DNA from: Spisula solida
Lineage: Eukaryota; Mollusca; Bivalvia; Venerida; Mactridae
Assembly (NCBI GenBank): GCA_947247005.1
Contig: OX365944.1
Coordinates: 5,468,501 to 5,532,500, forward strand
Reading direction: 5' to 3'
DNA length: 64,000 bases
The notes below the pieces were generated by a model. The model was not told the origin of the DNA, did no database searches, and saw only the letters and a program-made list of their open reading frames with translations. A program made the position numbers and the translations under genes. Positions 56,201 to 64,000 of the stretch are shown piece after piece; within the stretch, counting starts at the first letter, position 1, and every line of letters begins with the position of its first letter.

Positions 56201-58917
56201 GTTTCTCAGTTCTGTCAGAGAACTGTGATGTTTTCATATGGCTCTGACAGAACTGAAAACCGATGTAAAGCTTTGATGGAACGGAGGATAGGTGACAGCT
56301 GTGTGCTGTCAGAGCGTAACATCAGTTTTTAGTTCCGTCAGGCTATAAGAATACAGTACAATTCTCTGACGAAACAAAGAAACGGTGTATTGGGATTAGT
56401 ACCATGCTATTGGTGAGTGAAACTGTGACAGCTAGTTAAATCATGGATTCATAACCAGAATAGACTTCCAATACCCAGAATAGGCTTGTACACTCTTCAT
56501 ACAAGATATAGATACATGTACTTATAACTTTTAATAACATACATGGTGAACACCCATAAACAAAGTTAAGTACCAGTAATACCAGGGTTACAAATCACCC
56601 AGATGCCAGAAGATATCTGTGTATCGAATGTGTACCCAATGCCTAGGCATCATGCAGACACTGGCCAATTGGAAGCAATGCATGCATACTTCAAAAGAGA
56701 CCTAAGTTACTCTGGTTGCCTTGAGAATGGTTCAATCCTAGGCTATGACATACAAAAGTCATTACAAATAGTACTTTTTTATCTCCCTTGCCAGGCGCTT
56801 AGCATACGAGTGAGGTTCCAGGAAATTGCTGGTAAGCCCGGTAACAAGATAATGACTTTAGAAGTAGTCTCCGTATGACCAGTGGGACTTGTTTAGAAAA
56901 AATATTGTTATGTTAATATAAAGATAAAAAAAATGTACAGTTCTTTCTCTGCCCCTCTTTCCCCTCTCTCTTCCTCTCTCTCTCTCTCTAAGGAAAATAC
57001 CTTTACAAAAATTTACAAAAAAATAATTAAAATTTAAAATGCATTTATCTATACCTATGGCAACTATACTTTTATTATGCCATATAAATGTAAATACATG
57101 TATATATCTATAAAGCAATAAAATTAAAAGGACAATAAAGTAAACAAGGCAGTCAAAAAGACGGCTATAATCCCCCGCCGCATTAATGAACAGTGGAATT
57201 GTCCAATAAGTTAAACATTTGCTACGAGTACATGCAATTTGGCCCATGCGTTAAAAAAATAAGGAGCGGATGGGAAATGTAAGGTTCAAACCTTTGACCT
57301 TTTAACTGTGCCCTTGCCCTTGAACCGACATGGTTGGAATGTGGGTTCTGTATGTCATCTTTATTAGTTACACATTTGGCATCAGTTTCATGCAATTGGG
57401 CTTAGGCGTTAAAAAGTTATAGAGTGCACACGAAATGTAAGATTTAAACCTCTGACCTTGAACTGTGATCTTGAACCCGCATGGTTGAAATGTTGGTTCT
57501 ACATGTCCGCTTTATTATTTATACATTTGGTATGAGTTTCATGCAATTCGGCCCGGCCATAAAAAAGTTAAAGAGCGGACAAAAAATGTAAGATTTAAAC
57601 TTTTGACCTTGAACTGTGACCTTGACTTTGAACCAACAAGGTTGGAATATGGGTTCTGCACGCCGTCATCATTAGTTACATATTTGGTATTAGTTTCATG
57701 CAATTCGGCCGAGGCATTCAAAGGTTATTGAGTGGACACGGAATGCAAGATTCAAACTTTTGACCTTGAATTGTGACCTTGAACCAGCATGGTTGGACTG
57801 TGGGTTCTGCACGTCGTCTTTATTAGTTATACATTTGATATGAGTTTCATGCAATTTTCGGCCAAGGCATTAACAAGTTAGAGAGCGGACACGATTTTGT
57901 TACGGACGGACTAACGGACGCACGGACGGAGACCATTCCTATAATCCCCTCCCACTTCGTGGCGGGGGATTAATAAATATAGTTCTATTAAGTTAACTCA
58001 CCTTGGCCAGACCTCCTTCTGGTACTTGAGACTTTATGCTGCAAAAATGTGAAACATATACAATGTAGCATCATTTGATATTAATATCCTGTGAAATATA
58101 TACATGTATTACAGAACTGTAAACATGGACTTTCTGTGAAAAACAAATTTTCAATCAAGGGCCATAACTCTGCTGAAACCTCAGGTGTACAATTTGTAAG
58201 ATAATATTTTAAAATTAAAGGTAATGCAATGTATTTTAGCATTTAAGTGACCCTGACACATGCACTTTAAGTCTGTAAATTATTTTTAAAAATAAGTATC
58301 TACTATTCATTTATTGGATTCAGGGGCGGCACAGTGATTGAGGATTGAGATTCTGAATTCCTGAATCACAGTGTGATAAAACACAGTTTTGATAAAACAG
58401 TGCCCTGATCCAAAGATAAAATTAAAATTAGGGTGAGGGTTTGAATTCTGCAGGCCTGTTAATGTTAATAAGCAGCCTTTCTCAGGCCTGAAAATAGCAG
58501 TTTCAAAGCCTGAAAATCTATTTTTCAATATTAAAAAAGAAAATTCAGTAATCAAAAACATAAAATCAGATTTTATCTTGACCTTCACACTGGTTAGTTG
58601 CCCAGCAGTGAATATAAGTTGCAACAACTGGTTGATCTTAAGTTATAAATAAATAAAAAATAAATAAGTTTTAAACTAATGATCCTTTTAGTGGATACAA
58701 ATTGTAGTGAAGTTAATATATATAATATATCATGATTTCAAATAATTTTGGTAGAAATACATACATCTCTTGTTGGAACATCAGTGACAGAGTTTGGTCT
58801 TTTCGGGTGTTTTGCAGAACCAGGACGACTACGACTTGATGATGCAGCTGAATGTATGCCAGCTCCTGTCAAACTCAAATTGAGGTCATCAGTAGCCTGA
58901 CGGCCACGGGACGACAT
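35196..58917 (-). CDS. CEP131: CEP131 (AZI1) centriolar satellite / ciliogenesis protein
   Basis: Coding exons 5' to 3': 58917-58765, 58038-58002, 55781-55664, 53563-53446, 52247-51435, 50984-50879, 50412-50258, 49829-49649, 49187-48997, 48753-48559, 47467-47342, 46543-46437, 46104-46008, 45354-45137, 41501-41276, 40634-40411, 39700-39616, 36747-36661, 36370-36153, 35328-35196. Every phase closes: 3588 nt, 1195 residues (vertebrate CEP131 is about 1080). Seen: N-terminal LNLSLTGAG; DDFLALFD; one IQ motif AATKIQRWFRRHHTRRKAGE; MKSIMSFLDEVQ; then coiled coil with SFIDQLIDDKK, GLEPEIQRLIAKHKSEL, AELLESDERA, RNKEIELVIRQLEED, IRQEFADRL and KRADHLEGLL. Known role: CEP131 acts at centriolar satellites and the cilium base and supports cilium formation and genome stability. 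The ATG sits one base inside its exon (acceptor at 58919-58920), so a non-coding 5' exon is required, possibly at 61081. Confidence 0.95.
35800..36115. repeat. Dispersed repeat with GTGACCTTGACCTTTGACCT blocks (CEP131 last intron)
   Basis: Has AAGGTCACAGTGACCTTGAC and CTTTGACCTACTGAC, and repeats AACTCCCCTTG and TATCTGCCCTTG internally. Related vocabulary (GACCTTGACCTTTG, GGGCCATAACTCTG) recurs at 52290-52800 and 58160. Boundaries are uncertain. Confidence 0.5.
36783..38687. mobile_element. Family D MITE ends enclosing a 157-bp tandem array and a GCC microsatellite
   Basis: The left end (36783, TACTGTAAAATCATTAATAC) and the right end (to 38687, AAATTAAATGATTTTACAGTA) are family D termini as at 22309-22507. 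They lie 1.9 kb apart rather than 0.2 kb. Between them about five units of 130-160 bp are repeated at 37441-38235 (core GTGACAAAGTTATGCTCCGG, AAGGGAAATAATTCAAAAAC, GCGCACTGCACTCCGGCTTA). A (GCC)n run follows at 38239-38266. It lies within a CEP131 intron. Confidence 0.75.
39267..39405. repeat. Imperfect long hairpin
   Basis: The left arm has GAGTTGTCTTTTGAGATCAA then CATTTCTTAAA; the right arm has TTTAAGAAATGTTGATCCCA then AAGACAACGAG. Arms are about 38 bp with a few mismatches, spaced by about 65 bp. CEP131 intron. Confidence 0.75.
39848..39964. repeat. Imperfect long hairpin
   Basis: The left arm has GTAGACACCGTACAGCGGAA then ATAGCCCCTACTT; the right arm has AAGTAGGGGGCTATTTTGCT then GTATGGTGTCTAC. 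About 33-bp arms with few mismatches, typical of a small fold-back MITE. CEP131 intron, immediately before an S2 SINE copy. Confidence 0.78.
39962..40290 (+). mobile_element. SINE-like repeat, family S2 copy
   Basis: Ordered S2 blocks: CTGGGTGGCATGGTAATC, GAGACATCCCTGGTTGGCAT, GATAAGATGGTTGGTAACCC, TCTCACATGTATCGGTGCCA, GGATTCCTTGTGTCTCACAA, AAAGTTCATTGGACGATCAG. CEP131 intron. Confidence 0.68.
40744..40925. mobile_element. MITE-like repeat, family F copy 2
   Basis: Shares ATGTCAGTTATT, GCAATGTTTCTATTT, CATGAATAG and AAATTGGTTAC in order with 6032-6238. Boundaries are approximate. CEP131 intron. Confidence 0.5.
42614..44493 (+). CDS. Unrecognised 132-residue protein, gene nested inside a CEP131 intron
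   Basis: Exons 42614-42680, 43498-43637 and 44302-44493 (TAA 44491-44493) have consensus GTAAG/GTGAG donors and TTACAG/TTACAGG acceptors. Phases close (67+140+192 = 399 nt). It lies wholly within the CEP131 intron 41502-45136, on the opposite strand. The protein starts MDTGIEQLMVFNRKVERQIT, continues through an amphipathic, probably helical first half (NRLSQKLF, HRILLELSVTEGVQTMF), then a Ser/Thr-rich low-complexity linker (runs of Ser at 44350-44415), and ends IWTHSFSEYYRNS. No signal peptide or membrane segment. A poly(A) signal AATAAA at 44596-44601 follows the stop by about 100 bp. I do not recognise a family. A non-coding 5' exon or an earlier start cannot be excluded. Confidence 0.75.
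42911..43138 (-). mobile_element. SINE, family S1 copy (inverted)
   Basis: The - strand shows S1 order: GTACCACTTTGAGTGCAGAA, AGGTCTCGGGTTCTATCCC (B-box-like), CTTGCTAGACGCTCAGTGTA, GGCTTCTCTTCTCTCATACC, CTCGTTGCGATGGATAACAT, ATTAATATAAGTTGG. It lies in intron 1 of the nested gene. Confidence 0.75.
43757..43990 (-). mobile_element. SINE, family S1 copy (inverted, more diverged)
   Basis: It repeats the copy at 42911-43138 in the same orientation with more changes (GATTGTGAAACTAGTTTTTC, ATTAATCCCTTTGACACCTC, TCCATTGCCACAAGG). It lies in intron 2 of the nested gene. Confidence 0.7.
44596..44601 (+). promoter_or_regulatory. Poly(A) signal of the nested gene
   Basis: AATAAA about 100 nt downstream of the nested gene stop, with TG-rich sequence just upstream. 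Supports a complete transcription unit. Confidence 0.6.
45491..45861. mobile_element. MITE-like element, family A copy 2 (CEP131 intron)
   Basis: The left AGAGCTGCCATTGATAGAAG and right AATCAATGACAGCTCT are inverted ends. The interior matches 533-929 along its length, with a deletion around TATTAGAAAATAAGTG. Two copies in two genes of one window imply a moderately abundant family. Confidence 0.75.
46928..47200. repeat. Two-copy tandem duplication of about 130 bp
   Basis: The blocks ATTTTGGGAAAG, GACAAGGCNAAATCT, GCAAACAA and TTTTGTGGGTCAT.AATTCA occur twice, then ACACAGTTG repeats. CEP131 intron. Confidence 0.7.
47640..47712 (+). mobile_element. tRNA-like SINE head
   Basis: Contains GGCAGTGTGGTTAAGGCATT (A-box-like) and GTTCCAAGGTTCAAACCCTT (canonical B-box GGTTCAAACCC), spaced as in tRNA genes. 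The 5' and 3' acceptor strands do not pair convincingly, and a repeat-type body follows. Called a SINE head. Confidence 0.5.
47757..48300. mobile_element. Element of about 0.54 kb with long imperfect inverted ends
   Basis: Left: GTTTGGCAAGC, then TATACTACTCAAACTTTGCT and AAGGGCCAAGAAATT. Right, inverted: GTTTGGCGTTTG, TATACTACTCAAAATTTGTT and AAGGGCCAAGAAATT. About 35 bp of each end pairs well. CEP131 intron, no coding. Confidence 0.72.
51870..52020 (-). repeat. Three coding repeats of 16 codons in CEP131
   Basis: The predicted protein has SERGVSPRNNS three times in tandem with linkers such as HQSER and NQGER. They sit N-terminal to the IQ motif in exon 52247-51435. Period about 48 bp, in frame. 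Confidence 0.85.
52290..52800. repeat. Duplicated dispersed repeat with GTGTGACCTTGACCTTTG blocks
   Basis: ACCATCTGACCAAA.ATTACAG, AATATGCACAGCTTTGCTTG and GTGTGACCTTGACCTTTG each occur twice, about 300 bp apart. Located in the CEP131 intron left of exon 53446-53563. Non-coding. Confidence 0.6.
53059..53308. mobile_element. Short element, family E copy 2 (inverted)
   Basis: Starts AGAAGTCCCCTACCGGTTTG and ends CCCGTAGGGGACTAA. It is the inverse of 27331-27588 with matching internal blocks (TAGACGTGCATAATCCCCTT, CAGGATCCAG). It includes a GACGGATGGAGGGCAACC tail absent from simple MITEs. Confidence 0.8.
54083..54205. mobile_element. MITE family B fragment (inverted)
   Basis: Begins TACTGTAAAGTGTAAACCAA, followed by the inverse of the family B core (GCGAATACTAACTTTC, GATTGTCAGCATATTCGTGA, CTACAAAGTTTC). 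The other terminus is missing. Confidence 0.6.
54220..55583. mobile_element. 1.36-kb inverted-repeat element with internal GGGGTCGATAATAG palindromes
   Basis: The left end GAGCAAGTGAGGC and right end GCCTCACTTGCTC are exact complements flanked by TA on both sides. An internal hairpin at about 54570-54627 has near-perfect arms (GGGGGTCGATAATAGCAGAA). Further GGGTCGATA words sit at 54243, 55360, 55379 and 55556 in both orientations. No transposase recognised. CEP131 intron. Confidence 0.78.
55809..56010. mobile_element. 202-bp MITE with CCTAGGTCCCACTGAG ends
   Basis: The ends CCTAGGTCCCACTGAG (55809-55824) and CTCAGTGGGACCTAGG (55995-56010) are perfect complements of 16 bp. The interior repeats ATCGGAAG words. 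It begins 27 bp from the 5' side of CEP131 exon 55781-55664. Confidence 0.85.
56179..56410. repeat. Long imperfect palindrome with an inner inverted repeat
   Basis: Outer arms: ATAGTACTAATCCTGATACA then CTGTTTCT, against AGAAACGGTGTATTGGGATT then AGTACCATGCTAT. Inner arms: TCAGTTCTGTCAGAG and CTCTGACAGAACTGA. Likely a fold-back element. CEP131 intron. Confidence 0.72.
56715..56860 (+). mobile_element. SINE fragment, family S1
   Basis: GGTTCAATCCTAGGCTATGA (B-box-like), then ATCTCCCTTGCCAGGCGCTT and AGCATACGAG. Same order as 6609-6790, truncated. CEP131 intron. Confidence 0.55.
57162..57974. mobile_element. Element with ATAATCCCCCGCC ends and five internal units of about 150 bp
   Basis: The left end TATAATCCCCCGCCGCATTA is answered by GGCGGGGGATTAATA at the right. 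In between, units with TTTGGTATNAGTTTCATGCA, AAATGTAAGATTTAAAC, TTGACCTTGAACTGTGACCT and GGTTGGAATGTGGGTTCT repeat about every 145-155 bp. A GGACGGACTAACGGACGCAC tail precedes the right end. CEP131 intron. Confidence 0.75.
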
Positions 58918-59199
58918 CCTGTTAAACAACATAAATAAAACTAATCAAAATGTGTACCAAGATTTCTAAATTATGCAAATCTATAGTATTTATTGTAAAT
59001 GAAGTGCTTTAGGTTGTTGTTTCGGTTTTTAAATAAATGAGAGAGCCAAGTGTAGTATAAACTTGTACCAGCTTTCATAATGAATATTATTACTTTAGGA
59101 CCTTGTATTAACCTGATAACACACAAACTACCTTAAAATATTACAAGTATCTGATGAAAAGTACATACTACAACTTCTACAGCACACACAAGGTTTTTC

Positions 59200-59870
59200 T
59201 AAGATTTGACCTAGTTTTTTACCCTAGATGACCCATATAAAATCCCAACCTAGATTTCATCGAAACAAACATTCTGACCAAGTAATACTAAAACCCAATG
59301 AAAAAATACAGCCTCTATCACATATACAAGCAAATTGTTGACAGATGCCGGACATCCAGTGATCACAATAGCTCACCTACAAGCATACAGCGATACACAT
59401 GGCAAGGTTTTTCTATCATTTGACCTAGTCATTGAACTGAGAGGAGCCATGATCAAAGTCAACTTTGATTACATTCATACAAACATTTTGGCTACTTTTA
59501 CTTTCAAGAAGATTCAGTGAAAAAACAGCCTCTATAGCATACACTAGGATTTTCTATGATTTAACGTAGTGACCTAGTTCTTGAACCCAGATGACCCAAA
59601 TTCATACTTGACCAAGATTTTGTTGGGATGATCATTGTACTTAGTTTCATGAGGATTCAAAGTTTTATTGGACTAGGCCAAAATTATGACCTCTAGTGAG
59701 TACAAAAGGGTTCTATGATTTGACATACAGTGACCTAGTTTTTGACCTCAGATGACCCAACATTGAAATTGATCTAGATTTTGTTGAGAAGACCGTTGTG
59801 ATTAAGTTTCATCAAGATTAGGTCAAAATTGTGACCTCTAGTAACTACATGAACACAAGGTTCTATATTT
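59200..59870. repeat. Degenerate repeats with TTTGACCTAGTTNTTGACC blocks
   Basis: Three to four diverged copies of TTTCTATGATTTGACNTAGT followed by TGACCTAGTTTTTGACC, CAGATGACCCAA and GATTTTGTTGAGA, spaced 150-190 bp. Located in the intron upstream of CEP131 exon 58917. Non-coding. Confidence 0.6.
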
Positions 59871-59879
59871 GAACTAATA

Positions 59880-61080
59880 TTGAAAGTCCAATGGAGAGCA
59901 GTAAGTTAAAAGACTAAAAAATTAAGGGATTGTACTGTAACAGTAGCAAAGAAGAGATGTGTGACAATTAAAGTAACTTCCAACAACCATGCTGTAGGGC
60001 TAGCAGCAGCTATTTAGAATTATGGATTAAGTATCTGCATACTTTGTACTGCAAGCAAGATCCGGTAAGAAAGCCCATTCATGCCTTACTGGAGTGGTCT
60101 GCTGCAAAAGGGAGTGCTGTGCTTTTTGGTAGCGGTTTAGGTGCTTGATAGGGCAAAGGGCTACTGCCCTGGATTTCATCTTTAACTTTGAGCTGGGTTC
60201 ACAATACCTGTTTGGACCGACGTAATTAAACATCAAACTCCACTAGTAAAAGTTATTAAAAGTTGATGTTTGCAGACCAATGCTGACAAAAGTCGTGTTC
60301 ATTGAAATATTTGAACATGCAAAACTTGTTGATGTTTGGAAATAAACGTTGGTGTACGCTGTTTGCTGTTTGTAAACGTTCCCAAACGCTGAATTAAGGT
60401 GTACTGAAACGTCTATCGATACGCTGGTGGTGTTGGTGAATTTTGCCAAACGTTTTTTAGCGTGTAATCAATATCACAGCTTAGATGAACGCTTGTTCAA
60501 TGTAGACCAAAGGTTATCAGACGCATTGATCGCAATGGTTACAAAGGGGTTAGCGTAGGTAAACTTTCCACAACGTACCCGTAACTTAAGTTAACTTTGT
60601 ACAACAAAGCCTGATAGCTAACTTGTTCGTCTAAGCTGGGCAAAGTAATGGACCGCTGAATGTACGCTAACTTGCATTGACAAAAATTCACATACCTATT
60701 ACCTACGAGCATTAGAAACGCTGACCAACACTGGTACTAACATCTGTAGTATGAGCCCACCCAGGCTATAGGAATTCATTCAAGCAAATACCTCAAACAA
60801 GGAATTTATCACTGCTTATTATTCCACAGCAATGACGAAAGCAACAATTATTCATATAACAGTCACATGATCATCCATACATAGCAGCAGTAACATTTGG
60901 CAAAAGAAATCATAAAACTAAACAAGTTTTTGGAGACATTCCTAAGTGCAGCAAGCGTCTCAAAACCGGAGTGATCAAGAGACAAATTTAGACTGTCAGC
61001 ATTTGAAATCAACAGTTCACAATGGAGATAGATGTTAACTTTAATATATGATAATGTTAAAACGCCCGAAATCAACTTAC
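59880..61080. other. CEP131 5' intron/leader, nothing else recognised
   Basis: No exon-like frame with family motifs. AACG/CGTT words are unusually frequent at 60180-60620 (for example AAACGTTCCCAAACGC), suggesting an old degenerate repeat. No partner copy is seen in the window. Confidence 0.4.
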
Positions 61081-61150
61081 TCTTGAAAATTCCGATTATA
61101 AAGCGAGTGACAGTTCCCAAAACATGCGTAAACAAATTGCCCGAATATCA
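61081..61150 (-). other. Candidate non-coding first exon of CEP131 with a short uORF
   Basis: On the - strand a consensus donor (AAGA then GTAAGTTGAT) lies at 61082-61083 or one base either side. Upstream is TTTACGCATGTTTTGGGAAC; this ATG opens a 9-codon frame that ends in TAA before the donor. The exon is needed because the coding exon begins with an acceptor one base before the ATG. The transcription start is not known. Confidence 0.4.
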
Positions 61151-61516
61151 ACTTCCGGCTGATAGTGGAAATAAGATTAAAATAAATTATTACGCGTTTT
61201 AAGGAATTTTTACTTTGTGTAGAAAAGGTTTATATTTCTACTATCAACTTCGCAACTATACATTTATTTCATTACTGGCGGTCTTAAACTGTCAGATCTG
61301 CAGTGGTTTTCATAGAATATCGTCATTTATAGCGGACTATATTTTTCGAACAAAGCTTCCCTTAGAGTGGTAATTGGGTCAGGAGCAGCCATTTTGATAT
61401 TTGTTCATGAAAAACGGAGAAGGATTTCCCCAAGTTTCTTACCGTTGTTTTGTTGTTTGAGCTTTCACAGGCTCCTCTAGCATGCATTTGCCACTTTCCT
61501 CAAAGTATTCATAGCA
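61140..61516. promoter_or_regulatory. Putative bidirectional promoter between CEP131 and CNOT3
   Basis: Less than 0.5 kb separates the candidate CEP131 leader from the CNOT3 ATG. It holds AGCCGGAAGTTG on the - strand near 61148-61160 (ETS-type CCGGAAGT) and GCAGCCATTTTGAT at 61386-61399 (YY1-type GCCATTTT), both usual in TATA-less divergent promoters. No TATA box stands out. The assignment is an inference. Confidence 0.45.
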
Positions 61517-61541
61517 ATGGCTGGCAACAGAAAGCTGCAAG
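61517..61541 (+). CDS. CNOT3: CNOT3 first coding exon (CCR4-NOT subunit), rest outside window
   Basis: ATG GCT GGC AAC AGA AAG CTG CAA G, then the donor GTATGC: MAGNRKLQ plus the first base of Gly. Animal CNOT3 proteins start MADKRKLQG, and the helix continues with EIDRCLKK in the next exon, which is not in the window. The start context AGCAATGG is good. Known role: CNOT3 is a subunit of the CCR4-NOT deadenylase complex. The call rests on only eight residues, the phase-1 donor and the divergent promoter position, so it is probable and not certain. 61542-64000 would be intron 1, in which I see no further exon. Confidence 0.65.
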
Positions 61542-64000
61542 GTATGCTATGCTTGCAGTTTTGTTGATACAGTCGTGTTTCATTTTCATGTTTTTGTCCT
61601 TCTGTTCATGACCAAGTGTTTTTGACATTTTCCGTAATCAACGTATCATGTTGTCACAACTATAAGCCCATTTGTTATAAATAACATATATGTTTGATTT
61701 CATATACTTCGATTAACTATTGATTTATGTACTTTCTTACAAAATTGTATGAACCTTATCAAGGGAGTTAATTCATGGTCACCAAAATGTGGTAGGCTGG
61801 GTTTTATGACTATTTGGTCCCCTACATGTTTTTGGCATATCTTTGTGTCAATGTATATATACCAACTCATGTTAACAAGGCGTAACACACTAAAGACCAA
61901 CTGGACTTACTCTTATGTGTAAGATTCAACAATTTTATGTGCCCCTGAAAGACCGGACTTGGTGCTTAGAGAAGAATATCCGGTGCCGTGTTTACAGTGA
62001 TCTGACCTAAAAATTGGGTGTCCTAATCGGAATATGTTCCATATGCATCACATATTTGAATAATTCTGCAGCATCCCAACGACCAGAATTCAATGTGTAG
62101 GAAGGTTCACTAGGCCACAAGAAAAGGAGCATGTTCAACTTTGATGTGATTTTCCCTAATAATAATAAAAAGTTTTGAATGAGCTTACTATCTCTGCAAA
62201 ATTATCAGTTTCCTAAGTTACCAACATGGTGTATTTACTCAAACGTACAGGGCTAATGCACCATTCCCTCCAAGGTCGGGGGTAAATTGCCAATAGACCA
62301 CTGACTGTGTATCAAGAGCATGCTCATCGCTGAAGGTGTTAACAAGGATATGTTGACCGTTGCGATTCCAAATGTATTGGCATACATAGACTCTGTATTT
62401 GATATAATGGATTCATACGTATCGTGATACATTGTTTCGGGTAGTTTATTTGGGCCAGTAACTGTCTATTTTAGTTTCACTTCGTCACCTATCTCGTTGT
62501 CTTAAAATTTTCATGTTCTTCTATCAACAATTCAACAATTGAATTCAATTTCTATATTTTTTAAGATCCTAAGAAAATCCACTGTCCGTTAAAAGATTTT
62601 ATGTGTTAGCAAGGAGGTTATAATTTTCGTTCGTGATATTTCAACTTTCTTCCATGAGATTTTGAGATGTGCATGGCAGGCTATACTCCTACCAGATTTT
62701 TGAACATATTTGTTCTCGATACAAACTTTAAACCGACCTTCATAAATGATTGATGGCTGTCGAATTTAGTGTGAAACTTCCAATTGGTGTTTTCACGCTT
62801 GAATAATAATAACATGTGCAATATCGCATTAGTTTAATGTCATACTTATGAATTATCATGCTGGCAAGACCAATTGACAACTTAAATATTAAACTCCCTT
62901 GATATTATAGCTTCCTTTGAATTGTCTATAGGCTTCTTCACAATTATAATTTGCGTCTTCAGTTTTGTTAAATTGACTTCACCATAAAGTCTGAACAAAC
63001 AAAACGTGATTTTGCTGAGCGGCTTGGCCAAGATAAAGTGGACACTTATGTTGCACGAAGGCTTGTTTTAAATTTGAACCTGTCAAAAACAGTTATCCAA
63101 TGATCAATTACAAGAAGTTTTGACTCTTTAGACGTCCATAGTTGCTGTTGAGACGGGCATTTTGATCTACATCCGCCTCTTAATGACAACCATGGTTGTT
63201 GTAACAATGATATTTCCTTTTACTGGACTTGATATATGAAGTATTATCTCATAGATACATACATGTTTCGGACAAGGGCACTAAAAATTAATTAACAACA
63301 CAATTTTGAGAATTTTTCACTAATGGTGTAACAATATACTGTTGGACAGTATATCAAATTTGTTTGGTCTCAGTACGGTTTACGGTACGACGCTGGTCCG
63401 CAACGGTATGGCTACGGTACGGCCTCTACCCATTCTTTAGTTAAAATTAGGTAAAATTCAGTATTATTTGTTTGACATTAATCTATCGAATGATGGGACG
63501 TCGCCTATTGTTCTTGTTAACCTCCGAGTGCAACATCACTGAAGCAATGATGCATTTGTTATAGAGTGTGAAACTCGCGGCAGCCATTTATTTATGTGGA
63601 ATGACTAAAGTCTGTATCGGGACAGTACGTATCCGGATCAAAAATTTGTTCAAAATTGAAATATTTCCACGGACAATAAAATATTAAACTCCTTGACAGC
63701 TCATACAATGAATAAGTTAATTTTATTTTAAAGAAAGTATGATAAATAACCCCTTCCCCTAGCAAAATAACCTCCATTTTTCCCAAAAAATCTTAATTTT
63801 TTCCCAAAAAGTATGCATATTTTCCCCCTTTTGTGCTCGCAGGTTTCAAAGCAACAACAGTATACATGTAGCTGTTTTAAAGTCAAAACAATATATTTTC
63901 TAACTTGCACAGGTCGTTGCCTCATATGACTAGTGTGTTATCAGTAGAAAAAACTAAATATGGCCACTTTTAACCCAAACTAATTTTTTTAATTATTCCC
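61542..64000. other. Presumed CNOT3 intron 1, no feature recognised
   Basis: AT-rich sequence without exon-like frames. 63331-63430 has short repeats of GGTACGG/ACGGTA words (TACGGTTTACGGTACGACG). 63780-63830 is a T/C-rich stretch with repeated TTTTCCC. Confidence 0.4.

Noticed and set aside
57457..57730. Antisense 60-codon frame in the 57-kb array
   Set aside because: Repeat-derived; it spans array units with no start or splice context.
60243..60449. 68-codon antisense frame in the CEP131 leader intron
   Set aside because: No family motif, no splice support. The AACG-rich region looks like an old repeat.

Overview
The window is AT-rich metazoan nuclear DNA with spliced genes, GT-AG introns, many short inverted-repeat elements, tRNA-derived SINEs and satellites. 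Protein similarity and the style of the repeats point to a lophotrochozoan, probably a bivalve mollusc. The species cannot be fixed from sequence alone. No viral gene, toxin gene, CRISPR array or functional tRNA/rRNA gene was recognised.

Layout. (1) 52-8331, + strand: the last 13 coding exons of BMS1, the ribosome-biogenesis GTPase; its N-terminal GTPase half lies left of the window. (2) 8332-12180: repeat-rich spacer holding a 976-bp inverted-repeat element. (3) 12181-25872, + strand: a gene reconstructed here from seven exons. It encodes a predicted 725-residue type I membrane protein with signal peptide, about six 35-residue lumenal repeats, a very acidic region, one membrane helix and a tail with an acidic dileucine motif. 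The architecture resembles TGN38/TGOLN2 and KCT2. (4) 25873-35195: spacer with no gene seen. (5) 35196-58917, - strand: CEP131 (AZI1), a centriolar satellite/ciliogenesis protein, 20 coding exons, about 1195 residues, with every exon phase closing. (6) 42614-44493, + strand: an unrecognised 132-residue three-exon gene nested inside a CEP131 intron. (7) 61517-61541, + strand: a probable first coding exon of CNOT3, divergent from CEP131 across a short shared promoter region. The rest of the window would be CNOT3 intron 1.

The genes look like unrelated housekeeping and ciliary loci rather than a pathway cluster. The most unusual structure is at 23541-24506, in the membrane-protein gene. The start of the membrane-helix exon and its 3' splice acceptor have been tandemly copied into ten 92-bp units. 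Each unit carries its own acceptor. In the frame set by the upstream exon, units 1-8 end at a UAG that is itself the acceptor TAG of the next unit. Acceptor choice would therefore switch between a tail-less membrane anchor and the full protein with its sorting tail.

All exon joins come from reading splice consensus, phase and protein continuity by eye. No alignment, transcript or database search was run.
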